DNA of 64,000 nucleotides from an uncultured Lachnospiraceae bacterium (GCA_910585005.1 CAJUCN010000014.1:1-64000), one strand, 5' to 3'. Counted from the first letter of the stretch, positions 1 to 7,784 are shown. The notes: a model not told the origin generated them from the letters alone. Numbers and translations are program-made.

Positions 1-50
1 GACCTCCTGGTCCCAAACCAGGCGCTCTAGCCAAGCTGAGCCACACCCCG
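1..50 (-). tRNA. tRNA-Pro(UGG), partial
   Basis: Read on the minus strand, the tRNA begins CGGGGTGTGG at position 50. It has a normal D-arm and an anticodon stem CCTGG/CCAGG enclosing the loop TTTGGGA, which gives anticodon UGG (proline). The variable region and T-arm lie beyond the left edge of the window, so the gene is incomplete here. A consensus promoter lies just upstream at 92-120. Confidence 0.93.
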
Positions 51-91
51 CTGGTCTCTGTCCTTATGTGTCTTACCACAACGCAAGATAT

Positions 92-120
92 ATTATAAAA
101 TATATAGAAATATCTGTCAA
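92..120 (-). promoter_or_regulatory. Promoter of tRNA-Pro
   Basis: On the minus strand TTGACA (115-120) and TATAAT (92-97) are separated by exactly 17 bp. Both hexamers are perfect sigma-70/SigA consensus, as expected for a stable-RNA gene. The tRNA 5' end is about 40 nt downstream. Confidence 0.85.
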
Positions 121-192
121 TGTTTTTTTACATATTTTTTCAAAAAAATATTGGGAAAAGGAAACTTTTTCCGGATATGACAGGAAAAGTTC

Positions 193-220
193 TTGCAATG
201 CTCTTTGTTTCAAGTATAAT
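193..220 (+). promoter_or_regulatory. Promoter of the first MATE gene
   Basis: TTGCAA (193-198) and TATAAT (215-220) with a 16 bp spacer lie about 45 bp before the MATE start codon. The -10 is consensus and the -35 matches 4 of 6. Confidence 0.6.
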
Positions 221-266
221 GATAAAGTATGATTTTTGAAGAACAAAAAGAGAAAGGCGGGGATCA

Positions 267-1637
267 ATGATGGAAGCTGTACAGGAAAGAAAAGCGAATA
301 AGATGGGTACAATGCCAGTCAACAAACTGCTGATCAGTATGTCATTGCCAATGATGATATCTATGCTGGTCCAGGCGCTTTATAATATTGTTGACAGTAT
401 CTTTGTATCCAGGATTGATGAAAATGCATTGACAGCCGTATCCATGGCGTTTCCAATCCAGTCTCTCATGATTGCAATCGGGGTTGGGACTGGAGTAGGG
501 GTGAATGCGCTGTTATCCAGGTCGCTGGGAGAAAAGGATTATGAAAAAGTGGATAAGACGGCAGTAAATGGCGTTTTTCTTGCGGTAGTGAGTTATCTGT
601 TGTTTTTGGCAGTGGGAGTCTTTGCTGTAACTCCTTTTTATTTAAGCCAGACGGAAGATGTGCAGATTATAGCGTATGGGAAACAATATCTAACGATCAT
701 ATGTTGTTGTTCTTTTGGTATGTACACCCAATTTATTTTTGAACGGCTGCTGCAGTCAACGGGGAAAACATTTTACACGATGGTCACACAAGGAACCGGG
801 GCTGTGGTTAATATAATTTTGGATCCTATTTTTATTTTTGGGTACTTTGGCGTTCCCCGTATGGGAGTTGCGGGCGCTGCAGTTGCTACTGTAATGGGGC
901 AGATCGTTGCAGGCATTATGGGTATTATAATTAATGAAAAGAAAAATACGGATGTTAAATTGCGCTTTGCCGGGTTTAAGCCGGATGGAAAGGTAATCGG
1001 GCAAATTTATAAGGTAGGCGTCCCGTCTATTATTATGCAGGCCATAGGATCAGTGATGACTTATGGAATGAACCAGATCCTGATTGCTTTTAGTTCTACG
1101 GCTGTTGCTGTGTTTGGTGTATATTTTAAATTGCAGAGTTTTATTTTCATGCCGATCTTTGGATTAAACAATGGGATGGTTCCAATCATAGCCTATAATT
1201 TTGGCGCGAAGGAAAAGGGAAGGATGATCCAAACGTTAAAGATCAGTATTTTGTATGCAGTGGGGATCATGGCAGTGGGCTTTTTGATTTTCCAAATATT
1301 TCCCGCACCCTTGTTTGCACTGTTTGACGCATCGGAGACTATGCTTTCTATAGGAGTCCCTGCGCTTCGGATCATTAGCTTTAGTTTCTTATTTGCGGGT
1401 TTTTGTATTGTTTGTGGATCTTTGTTCCAAGCCATCGGAAATGCTGTATATAGCATGGTTACCTCCATTGCCAGGCAGCTTGTTGTATTACTGCCAGTGG
1501 CATATTTGCTTTCCCTGACCGGAAAGGTGGAGTATGTGTGGTGGTCATATCCTATTGCTGAATTGATGTCACTTGCATTGACGATATTTTTCCTGATACG
1601 GGTAAACCGGAATGTGGTTAGTAAATTAGGAAATTAA
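267..1637 (+). CDS. MATE family multidrug/cation-coupled exporter
   Basis: A 456-residue, very hydrophobic protein with about 12 predicted membrane segments, the normal size for MATE (NorM/DinF-like) antiporters. The N-terminal pattern NKLLISMSLPMMISML followed by YNIVDSIFVS is typical of the family, and the pattern recurs around residue 245 (VGVPSIIMQAIGSVMTYGMN), reflecting the internal two-fold repeat. These proteins export drugs or metabolites using Na+ or H+ gradients. The substrate cannot be read from sequence. The start is ATG 267, with AAAGGCGGGG a few bases upstream; a second ATG follows directly at 270. It is probably monocistronic, because its own promoter precedes it and a new promoter follows. 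A second MATE gene of identical length lies at 25506-26876. Confidence 0.93.
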   Translation: MMEAVQERKANKMGTMPVNKLLISMSLPMMISMLVQALYNIVDSIFVSRIDENALTAVSMAFPIQSLMIAIGVGTGVGVNALLSRSLGEKDYEKVDKTAVNGVFLAVVSYLLFLAVGVFAVTPFYLSQTEDVQIIAYGKQYLTIICCCSFGMYTQFIFERLLQSTGKTFYTMVTQGTGAVVNIILDPIFIFGYFGVPRMGVAGAAVATVMGQIVAGIMGIIINEKKNTDVKLRFAGFKPDGKVIGQIYKVGVPSIIMQAIGSVMTYGMNQILIAFSSTAVAVFGVYFKLQSFIFMPIFGLNNGMVPIIAYNFGAKEKGRMIQTLKISILYAVGIMAVGFLIFQIFPAPLFALFDASETMLSIGVPALRIISFSFLFAGFCIVCGSLFQAIGNAVYSMVTSIARQLVVLLPVAYLLSLTGKVEYVWWSYPIAELMSLALTIFFLIRVNRNVVSKLGN

Positions 1638-1640
1638 GCA

Positions 1641-1669
1641 TTGACTTTATAAGGGATTTTTGGTAAAGT
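1641..1669 (+). promoter_or_regulatory. Promoter of the riboswitch-antiporter unit
   Basis: TTGACT (1641-1646), a 17 bp spacer and TAAAGT (1664-1669) start immediately after the MATE stop codon. Transcription would begin near 1676, right at the 5' end of the aptamer. Confidence 0.7.
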
Positions 1670-1678
1670 TTTCTTAGT

Positions 1679-1771
1679 TGAAAGGGAGTAGTAACAAAGG
1701 TTCAGCCAACAATCCCCGGCGTCAAGCTGTGGCTGGACGCTTCCCCTGGTTAGGAAGTACGAGACTTTTGA
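1679..1771 (+). promoter_or_regulatory. yybP-ykoY (Mn2+) riboswitch aptamer
   Basis: The RNA contains the signature elements of the yybP-ykoY class: AAAGGGAGTAGTAAC at the 5' end (1681-1695), an internal GGCGTCAAGCTGTGGC segment (compare the family's GUCGUCA region) and ACGAGACTTTTG at the 3' end (1759-1770). The 5' AAAG pairs with 3' CTTT to close the aptamer. The class is established as a Mn2+ sensor that usually turns expression on. Here the 3' end overlaps the 5' arm of a strong terminator, so ligand-stabilised folding would prevent termination. This is a pattern match made by eye, not a covariance search. Confidence 0.85.
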
Positions 1772-1808
1772 CACACATAATTTGTGTGCCGAAGGTCTTT
1801 TTATTTTG
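1762..1808 (+). terminator. Riboswitch expression-platform terminator
   Basis: A 16-position stem with one mismatch (arms 1762-1777 and 1783-1798) has the loop TAATT and is followed by TTTTTATTTT. Its 5' arm includes the last bases of the Mn2+ aptamer, giving mutually exclusive structures and a transcriptional ON switch for the downstream antiporter. Confidence 0.85.
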
Positions 1809-1902
1809 TTTGTGGAATCAGGAACTGCCCACAAAGAACGCAATTGAATTTTGTATCAGAGGCACAAAAATTGGAATACTGAAAGAGAAAGGAAGAGGAA
1901 AA

Positions 1903-2841
1903 ATGGTACAAGCAGTTATTCTATTTGTAGTAGGACTTATTTTGATTTGCCTGGGCGGAGACCGTCTGGTGGATGCGGCAGTGGCGATCGCCAAAAAACT
2001 GGGGATTCCCCAGATTGTTGTCGGGGCGACAATTGTCAGCCTTGGCACTACGCTGCCGGAGATACTTGTTTCCACAACGGCAGCTTTTGACGGCTCAGCA
2101 GCTATTGCTGCCGGAAACGCTTTTGGATCGATTATCTGTAACACGGCGTTGATTGCTGGGCTGACTCAGACCATACGTCCTACCAAGCAGGTGGAGAGAG
2201 CCTCTTTATCCTGGCGTAGTATATTTTTCTTTGTGGTGTTGGTTGGGCTTAATGTTGTTGGTTTTTTGACAGGGGCATTTGGGCGTCCGGTAGGCGTGGT
2301 TTTACTGGGGTTGTTTATCGTGTATGCATGTCTGACTGTGATGCGTGCGCCTGCGGAAGGTGGCGGCGAAGAAAAAGAGGAAGACAAAGAAAATATTTCG
2401 ATCCTTAAACAGATCCTGATTTTGATAGCCTGTGCGGTATGTCTTTTCGTCGGTGCAAATCTTTTGGTAGATAATGGGATATTGATTGCCGAGGCAGTGG
2501 GCGTCCCTGAACGGGTCATTGCAGTTACCTTTATTGCTTTGGGCACATCCTTGCCGGAATTAATGACTTCAGTGATGTCGCTGATAAAGGGTTATGGAAA
2601 TGTGGGGCTGGGAAACGTGATCGGGGCAAACCTTTTGAATATGCTTTTGGTCATTGGGATCCCTTCGGCAGTTGCGGGCATTCCATTAGAAGAGTCCACG
2701 ATCCGGGTCGATATGCCTCTTGCCTGCCTGGTCATGGCGGTATTGACCCTCCCTATATTAATAAGGAAGAAGTCCTCCAGGGTACAGGGGGTAGCGCTTC
2801 TTGGCATTTACGCTGTGTACTGTATTGTATCTTTCATTTAG
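1903..2841 (+). CDS. CaCA-family cation (Ca2+/Na+-type) antiporter under Mn2+ riboswitch
   Basis: A 312-residue membrane protein of the YrbG/CaCA type. It shows the two inverted alpha-repeats that form the ion site: GATIVSLGTTLPEILVS at residues 41-57 with GNAFGSIICN after it, and TFIALGTSLPELMTS near 209-223 with GNVIGANLLN after it. The key acidic residues would be E53 and E219. A charged, Glu/Lys-rich loop near 150-165 separates the halves. The start is ATG 1903 with GGAAGAGG upstream; the longer open frame from 1678 runs through the riboswitch and is not coding. Family members exchange Ca2+ for Na+ or H+. The Mn2+ riboswitch in the leader argues that Mn2+ is a physiological substrate or signal here, which is inference. 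Confidence 0.9.
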   Translation: MVQAVILFVVGLILICLGGDRLVDAAVAIAKKLGIPQIVVGATIVSLGTTLPEILVSTTAAFDGSAAIAAGNAFGSIICNTALIAGLTQTIRPTKQVERASLSWRSIFFFVVLVGLNVVGFLTGAFGRPVGVVLLGLFIVYACLTVMRAPAEGGGEEKEEDKENISILKQILILIACAVCLFVGANLLVDNGILIAEAVGVPERVIAVTFIALGTSLPELMTSVMSLIKGYGNVGLGNVIGANLLNMLLVIGIPSAVAGIPLEESTIRVDMPLACLVMAVLTLPILIRKKSSRVQGVALLGIYAVYCIVSFI

Positions 2842-2885
2842 ATGTTACTTTTGGGTGCAGGAGAGTGATTTTTGTAAGGAACAAG

Positions 2886-2914
2886 TTGACAGTAAGCGGG
2901 CAGGATGATAAGAT
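2886..2914 (+). promoter_or_regulatory. Promoter of tRNA-Leu
   Basis: TTGACA (2886-2891) and TAAGAT (2909-2914) are separated by 17 bp. Between promoter and tRNA lies a 10 bp inverted repeat, TTTGACCGGG/CCCGGTCAAA (about 2930-2953), with no T-run after it. It is probably a processed leader hairpin. Confidence 0.75.
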
Positions 2915-2956
2915 ATTCTACATGAATGTTTGACCGGGGCTGCCCGGTCAAAATAG

Positions 2957-3036
2957 GCGGATATGGCGGAATTGGCAGACGCGCCAGATTTAGGTTCTGG
3001 TGGGAGACCGTGCAGGTTCAAGTCCTGTTATCCGCA
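2957..3036 (+). tRNA. tRNA-Leu(UAG)
   Basis: The acceptor stem GCGGATA/TATCCGC closes an 80-nt cloverleaf with discriminator A. The anticodon stem CCAGA/TCTGG encloses TTTAGGT, giving anticodon UAG. The extended variable arm TGGGAGACCGT is typical of leucine tRNAs. CCA is not encoded. The AT-richer accessory region begins immediately downstream. Confidence 0.95.
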
Positions 3037-3040
3037 TAAA

Positions 3041-3072
3041 AAGAACGCTTAATTTAGGCGTTCTTTTTATTT
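3041..3072 (+). terminator. Terminator of tRNA-Leu
   Basis: The stem AAGAACGC/GCGTTCTT followed by TTTATTTT lies directly after the tRNA 3' end. It is a standard intrinsic terminator. Confidence 0.85.
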
Positions 3073-3188
3073 TGTGTTGCGTTTTGTGATGAATCGGTTG
3101 GAAAATGGTCATATGTGATATGATTCGTTCTGTTATAGTAGATAAATATTCGTTATCAGGTATTATCTTTTGATAGGAAGGATTCGAT

Positions 3189-4145
3189 ATGATTTTGAGT
3201 GTGAGCAGGAGAACAGATATCCCTAATTATTATTCAGACTGGTTTATTGCTAGAATTAAGGACGGATTTTTATATGTGCGAAATCCTATGAATGTACATC
3301 AAATAAGTAAAATAGACCTATCACCGGAAGTGATAGATTGTATTGTGTTTTGGACAAAGAATCCTGTTAATATGATTGAAAAGTTAGAAGATTTACAAAA
3401 ATATATGTATTATTTCCAATTTACTCTAACAGGGTATGGTAAGGATATTGAACCAAACCTTCCAAATAAAAGAGAAGAACTTATTCCAACATTTAAGCGG
3501 TTGTCCGAAAAAATAGGAAAAGAAAGAGTCATATGGAGATATGATCCTATTTTAATAAGTAAACGATATACAATAAATTACCACTTAAAGGCTTTTGAGC
3601 AAATAGCAAGTAGTCTTGCGGATTATACTGAAAAGGTAGTTATTAGTTTTGTTGATATATATTCCAAAACACAGCGAAATACAAGGGAATTAGATATTAG
3701 GCAGATAACAAAGGAAGAAATGATTGAAGTGGCAGGGGAAATGGCTCGGATTGCTTCAAAGTATAATTTAATAATTGAAACTTGTGCGGAGCAAATCAGT
3801 CTTCAGGAAGTTGGTATTGGGCATGGAAGCTGTATAGATAAAAAATTAATTGAGAGATTATTAGGGTGTAAGTTGATTGCCAAAAAGGATAAAAACCAGA
3901 GGGAAGAGTGTGGATGTTTTGAAAGTGTAGAGGTGGGGACATATAATACTTGTCTTAATGGATGTAAATATTGCTATGCGAATTTTAATGATAGCAAAGT
4001 AGAAGACAATATAAAATTATATAATCGGGATTCCGCTTTATTGTGTGGAAATATTTCTTCTGATGATAGGATTACAGAAAGAAAAGTGAAATCAATGAAA
4101 GATAATCAAGTTAGTTTCTTGGAGCAGCTTTTCTTATTTGTTTGA
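3189..4145 (+). CDS. DUF1848 family protein with C-terminal CX3CX2C motif
   Basis: A 318-residue soluble protein. The N-terminus ILSVSRRTDIPNYYSDWF and the segments VFWTKNPVNM and VIWRYDPILI are hallmarks of the DUF1848 family, whose function is not established. Near residues 253-265 the sequence TYNTCLNGCKYCYANF contains C-x3-C-x2-C, the spacing used by radical SAM enzymes to hold a 4Fe-4S cluster, preceded by another Cys pair (EECGCF). Unusually, the motif is near the C-terminus. ATG 3189 follows ATAGGAAGG. The gene is AT-rich compared with the flanking housekeeping genes. It is likely monocistronic. Confidence 0.85.
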   Translation: MILSVSRRTDIPNYYSDWFIARIKDGFLYVRNPMNVHQISKIDLSPEVIDCIVFWTKNPVNMIEKLEDLQKYMYYFQFTLTGYGKDIEPNLPNKREELIPTFKRLSEKIGKERVIWRYDPILISKRYTINYHLKAFEQIASSLADYTEKVVISFVDIYSKTQRNTRELDIRQITKEEMIEVAGEMARIASKYNLIIETCAEQISLQEVGIGHGSCIDKKLIERLLGCKLIAKKDKNQREECGCFESVEVGTYNTCLNGCKYCYANFNDSKVEDNIKLYNRDSALLCGNISSDDRITERKVKSMKDNQVSFLEQLFLFV

Positions 4146-4196
4146 AAATGCTGTTGAAGATACCTGTGGCTGCGAGAGAGATCAAGGGGAACCCAA

Positions 4197-4427
4197 ATGG
4201 AGGGAAATGATAAACTTTTTTCGGTCAATATCCGTGAGTATTTGGCATTAGAGAATGATGAAGAAAAGTTGTTATCATTCTATCAGAACAATCGTTTTTC
4301 ACAGTTTGATACCAGACAGATCATATATGCAGTAAGTGATATTCATGTTATGGGGAGAAATAAAGAGATTGTTTGCCGGCAGATCAGAGAGATAGCTGGG
4401 TTATATTCTCACATGAAAAAGATATGA
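4197..4427 (+). CDS. Small hypothetical protein (76 aa)
   Basis: A 76-residue, predicted mostly helical soluble protein with no signal peptide. I do not recognise a family. It starts at ATG 4197 with AAGGGGAA seven bases upstream, and lies 51 bp after the DUF1848 gene in the same direction, so the two may be cotranscribed. Codon use looks ordinary and the ribosome site is good, which supports a real gene, but no function can be inferred. Confidence 0.55.
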   Translation: MEGNDKLFSVNIREYLALENDEEKLLSFYQNNRFSQFDTRQIIYAVSDIHVMGRNKEIVCRQIREIAGLYSHMKKI

Positions 4428-4568
4428 TAATTTGGGATACGGAGGAAATGAGTTGATGCCGGAAACGCAGGTTTTTATATAACCATAAACAGAGATAAAC
4501 AAAGACAAAATAAAAGCCTTGATAAGTAAAATAGCTTAAAATAAGGGATTTAAAGTATTAAAGTTTAC

Positions 4569-4603
4569 GTCCTAGGCCCAATTTACACCCTAATAATTAG
4601 GAC
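4569..4603. repeat. Inverted repeat GTCCTA/TAGGAC
   Basis: Arms of 6 bp at 4569-4574 and 4598-4603 lie in the AT-rich gap between the 76-aa gene and the 3' end of the XRE gene. There is no T-run, so it is not a clear terminator. It may be a recombination scar or chance. Confidence 0.3.
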
Positions 4604-4635
4604 AGACAAAGGCTGAGAAAAGTTGACAGTAGAAA

Positions 4636-4899
4636 TTAGTTGTTGTCGTTTTTTTCCTGCTTACCATTCGCGCTTCTATTTCCATGATCTTTATCAGGGA
4701 GAAACTCCATAATATCTGATAGTTCACAATCAAAAATATTACATAAAGAATTTAATGTGTAGGTTGTCACAGAATCATCATTCATAAGGCGGTCTATGGT
4801 CTTGTTGTCTAAATTATATTCGCCACATTTAGTTCGCAGGAAATAAGTTGAAATTTTTCGTTTTTTTATCAACTCACGGAATGGTGCAAAAGATATCAT
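4636..4899 (-). CDS. Small XRE/Cro-type helix-turn-helix regulator
   Basis: An 87-residue protein matching the Cro/C1-type HTH_26-like pattern: FRELIKKRKISTYFLRTKCG, then LDNKTIDRLMNDDSVTTYTL, then LCNIFDCELSDIMEFLP. Such proteins bind short palindromes as dimers and often regulate a neighbouring gene. The gene is divergent from the lipoprotein at 5070, and a 9 bp inverted repeat lies between their starts, a plausible operator. The C-terminal tail is rich in Asn, Lys and Asp. The start is ATG at 4899 (minus strand). Confidence 0.88.
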   Translation of the reverse strand: MISFAPFRELIKKRKISTYFLRTKCGEYNLDNKTIDRLMNDDSVTTYTLNSLCNIFDCELSDIMEFLPDKDHGNRSANGKQEKNDNN

Positions 4900-4949
4900 A
4901 ATAAATAAAACCTCTTGATTTTCTATTTATTATTTCATATAATTAAGTT

Positions 4950-4986
4950 TGTACGGTATGAGGAAAAAACCTCATACCCATGTACA
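4950..4986. repeat. Intergenic palindrome, candidate operator
   Basis: A perfect 9 bp inverted repeat, GGTATGAGG (4955-4963) and CCTCATACC (4970-4978), is separated by AAAAAA and flanked by a further TGTAC/GTACA pair (4950-4954, 4982-4986). It sits in the divergent region between the XRE regulator and the lipoprotein gene. No T-run follows it on either strand. Confidence 0.6.
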
Positions 4987-5069
4987 CATAGAGGCAAAAT
5001 ATTTTGACTATGTAATACATAATATCTGCCTTTTAAACATGTTAATACAATAAAAAAGGAGAACTTGAT

Positions 5070-6203
5070 ATGCGAAAGAAAATGGTAACAGGGATGTTGG
5101 CGGTATCGCTTGCATTTATGATGACAGGGTGCTGCCTGTCTCATGGCTGGCAGGAAGCCACCTGTACAGAGCCGAAAACTTGTAGTAAGTGTGGGGAGAC
5201 AGAAGGAGAAGCGTTAGGGCATACATGGGAAGAAGCCACCTGTACGGAACCAAAGACTTGTAGTGTATGCCAAGAGACAGAGGGGGAAGCATTAGGACAT
5301 ACCTTGTCAGAAGCTACCTATTGGGAAGCGGCAGTCTGTTCCGTATGCGGAGAAACAGTAGGAGATGTGCTGACACCTGCTTTTGAGGAACTTGGGGTAA
5401 AAGGGCAGTTTATGGAAGTGGGTGAAACCTATGACTATAATACTCAGTTAGATTACAGACAATCTTATGAAGATATGCTTATAGACGAGTTCAAAAAGGG
5501 GTATGGCATAGAAGGAGATTATGCAAACCTTACAGATCTTTTTATGGAGGGAATATTTGGAGACGTGGATTCTTTAGAGCTTGGCGGGGAAATGGTTGAA
5601 GTTACGGAAGAAAATGTGATACGTCTGTTTAGTGAAGTACATGGTTTAACAGGTAATTTTGAAGATTTAACAGAGGTATTTATGGCCAGCCTTGAAAAAA
5701 ACGATGGTGTCGTTTTGGATGTCAGAATTACAGCACGGGCAACCGTGACGGATTATCAGGTATTTGATTCTGACGAAACACATGAAGCAAAAGATGGGTA
5801 TGAATGGAAAACCGTGGAAATGCAGATTGAATATGATGGATCATACGATAAGGGATGGCAAGTGAATTATGGCTATGATGACTATTATGAAAGAGATGAG
5901 GAAGGAGATCAAGAAGATAGTGAGTATGAGCCTGGATGGGATAACGAGGAAACACATACCGTTAACTGGAAAGGGCAGGATTATACAGAGTGTAGGGCAA
6001 TAATAGCAGATACAAGCGATACCGGCTGGGTAGAAGATGCAGAAGGCAATTACTCTCTCACCTATACCGCAAAATTTGACTTCCTCTACCCGAAAGGATA
6101 TGATGGTGTTTTGTTATATTTATTTGATAATAAGTATAGTGGGGTTAGACCTGTTAATTTTGCCAATACAGATGAAAATACCTTATTTTTCAGATTGCAG
6201 TAA
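5070..6203 (+). CDS. Cys-repeat lipoprotein
   Basis: A 377-residue predicted lipoprotein. A basic N-terminus and hydrophobic core end in the lipobox MMTGC (Cys about 21). Residues about 25-95 contain two and a half copies of a roughly 26-residue unit built around EATCTEPKTCSxC and GETEGEALGHT, with CxxC pairs that resemble zinc knuckles. The remaining part is acidic and rich in Asp, Glu, Tyr and Trp, with a likely beta-rich C-terminal domain. The repeat type is common in surface proteins of gut Firmicutes but its role is not known. ATG 5070 follows AAAAAAGGAGAA. It faces the XRE gene across a palindrome and ends at a strong terminator. Confidence 0.85.
   Translation: MRKKMVTGMLAVSLAFMMTGCCLSHGWQEATCTEPKTCSKCGETEGEALGHTWEEATCTEPKTCSVCQETEGEALGHTLSEATYWEAAVCSVCGETVGDVLTPAFEELGVKGQFMEVGETYDYNTQLDYRQSYEDMLIDEFKKGYGIEGDYANLTDLFMEGIFGDVDSLELGGEMVEVTEENVIRLFSEVHGLTGNFEDLTEVFMASLEKNDGVVLDVRITARATVTDYQVFDSDETHEAKDGYEWKTVEMQIEYDGSYDKGWQVNYGYDDYYERDEEGDQEDSEYEPGWDNEETHTVNWKGQDYTECRAIIADTSDTGWVEDAEGNYSLTYTAKFDFLYPKGYDGVLLYLFDNKYSGVRPVNFANTDENTLFFRLQ
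5145..5365 (+). repeat. Tandem Cys-rich coding repeats
   Basis: Two near-identical units of about 76-77 bp (around 5151-5226 and 5227-5303) and a diverged third partial unit (5304-5365) encode the CxxC-containing repeat of the lipoprotein. The similarity at DNA level indicates recent duplication. Confidence 0.75.
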
Positions 6204-6213
6204 CCAAGTGTCT

Positions 6214-6244
6214 AAAGGGGCGGTTTTGTGCCGCCCCTTTTAAA
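6214..6244 (+). terminator. Terminator of the lipoprotein gene
   Basis: The stem AAAGGGGCGG/CCGCCCCTTT with loop TTTTGTG is followed by TTAAATTT. It starts 11 bases after the stop codon. Confidence 0.85.
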
Positions 6245-6297
6245 TTTGTAAATTACCATCGTTCATTTTCACATCGTTTTAAGAAAAGGAACTGTTT

Positions 6298-6423
6298 ATG
6301 AGAAGGTATTTCACATTGATGGAACCAGACGGAAACATTGAAAATGCAGCAAGACAGGAAAGGTATTTTCCGCGGTATGTGTTATGCTATCTATGTAGCT
6401 ACAAAACAAGAAAAAGGGGGTGA
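6298..6423 (+). CDS. Possible 41-aa small ORF
   Basis: ATG 6298 is preceded by AAGAAAAGGA at ideal spacing and opens a 41-codon frame ending TGA at 6421-6423. The ribosome site of the following AraC-type gene overlaps its last codons. The product is basic and contains one Cys pair (CYLC). I recognise no family; it could be a leader peptide, a real small gene or a remnant. Confidence 0.35.
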   Translation: MRRYFTLMEPDGNIENAARQERYFPRYVLCYLCSYKTRKRG

Positions 6424-6479
6424 AATGAATAGATTACCGAAAAAGCATACAGGAAAGCCTCGATTATATAGAGGATAAT

Positions 6480-7724
6480 TTGAAGACTTCTATCACTGCC
6501 ACGGAGCTTTGCGAGCAGGCAGGCTATTCGCTGTTCCATTATTACAGGCTGTTCCAATCAGCCGTTGGAATGTCGGTGATGCAATATATTCTTCGGCGCA
6601 GGCTTATACATGCGATTTATGAAATTCGATGCGGCTGCAAAAGGATTGATGTAATACTGGAATACGGTTTTGATACCTATGCAGGATTCTACAAAGCTTT
6701 TCGGCGCGAATTCGGCTGCACTCCCTCCAACTATATAAAAAAAGGGCGGGCTAAACGACCTTACAAACCGAACTTGTATAAGGAGGACTATATGGTATCT
6801 CATAAGAAAGCTTTGGATGTGTTAAAGCACTGGAAATTAGAAAAGGAATCAATTTCTGACGTTTACCACGAGGGCAATGGAGAAAAAAGTGACAGAGCCT
6901 TTTACGTTGGCGATAATTTTGTTCTGAAGTTCTCTAAAAATTATGATGAAGTCAAAAATGCAATCTCGCTTTGTAATGCAATAAAAGACGCTGGTGTACA
7001 GCTATCGTCCCCAATCGAAACAACGGATGGGCGGGTATGCGTACAGGACGGCGAACTGTTTTTTTATGTAACCCGGCGTGTTTCCGGCACACAAATGGTT
7101 GCCCATGATTTTTATGAAGGGGATTATGCCGCAAAGGCAAGATTTACCGGTGAAATCATCGGACAACTGCATCTCATTTTGTGCCAGGCTAAAACTTCGG
7201 TGAACGAGGTAAATATGTATGAATCCGTGAAGAATTGGGCGCTGCCGAAATCAAAGGATATTTTGCTGCTTTCGGAGTGGTTTTGCCAAGATTATTTGAA
7301 TGAATTTGGAAAGCTGTATGACAAGCTGCCGAAACAAATCATCCATCGTGATCCGAATCCCTCAAACATTATTGTGTCGCAGGACGAATGGGGATTTATT
7401 GACTTTGAACTGTCGGAGAAAAATCTGCGTATTTATGATCCTTGCTATGCGGCTTTGGCAATTTTAAGTGAGAGCTTTGATGAAAATGATCAAGCCAAGT
7501 TATCAAAGTGGCTGGAAATTTACCGGAATATTCTTTGGGGTTATGACAGTGTAGTAAAACTTACCGATGAGGAATGTGCGGCACTTCCATATGTGGTCAT
7601 GGCAGATCAGCTAGTTAGCACAGCATGGTTTTCAGGGCAGGACAAATATACGGAACTTTTTGAGATAAATAAGGGTATGACCCGATGGCTTATCACTATT
7701 TTTGATGAATTAAGGCTTAACTAA
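6480..7724 (+). CDS. AraC-type DNA-binding domain fused to APH-like phosphotransferase, start region frameshifted
   Basis: The open part is 414 codons. Residues 1-95 are an AraC/XylS double helix-turn-helix (ATELCEQAGYSLFHYYRLFQ, then the second HTH ending FGCTPSNYIKKG). Residues about 110-410 resemble aminoglycoside phosphotransferase/choline kinase folds, with catalytic loop HRDPNPSNI (D291) and metal-binding IDFE (D308). The best ribosome site (AAAGGGGGTGAA) belongs to ATG 6425, whose frame hits TAA after 17 codons. One extra base near 6428-6431 separates that ATG from the conserved frame, in which codons from 6432 read YRKSIQESLDYIEDN before TTG 6480. So either the first HTH helix is lost by a 1-nt insertion or translation starts weakly at TTG. 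Family role (known only loosely): a regulator linked to kinase-like ligand binding. Confidence 0.8.
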   Translation: MKTSITATELCEQAGYSLFHYYRLFQSAVGMSVMQYILRRRLIHAIYEIRCGCKRIDVILEYGFDTYAGFYKAFRREFGCTPSNYIKKGRAKRPYKPNLYKEDYMVSHKKALDVLKHWKLEKESISDVYHEGNGEKSDRAFYVGDNFVLKFSKNYDEVKNAISLCNAIKDAGVQLSSPIETTDGRVCVQDGELFFYVTRRVSGTQMVAHDFYEGDYAAKARFTGEIIGQLHLILCQAKTSVNEVNMYESVKNWALPKSKDILLLSEWFCQDYLNEFGKLYDKLPKQIIHRDPNPSNIIVSQDEWGFIDFELSEKNLRIYDPCYAALAILSESFDENDQAKLSKWLEIYRNILWGYDSVVKLTDEECAALPYVVMADQLVSTAWFSGQDKYTELFEINKGMTRWLITIFDELRLN

Positions 7725-7784
7725 ATTTTAAAACCGTTTTACTTGTGAGGAAGCAGGATTCTAAATTTAACGGAGGAATTTTAA

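Noticed and set aside
1678..1902. Extended N-terminus of the CaCA antiporter
   Set aside because: This part is the Mn2+ riboswitch and its terminator; the ribosome site and the family's N-terminus both place the start at 1903.
2957..3036. tRNA-Leu as a proven attachment site
   Set aside because: No integrase gene and no copy of the tRNA 3' end were found by eye up to 13.8 kb, so integration is not demonstrated.
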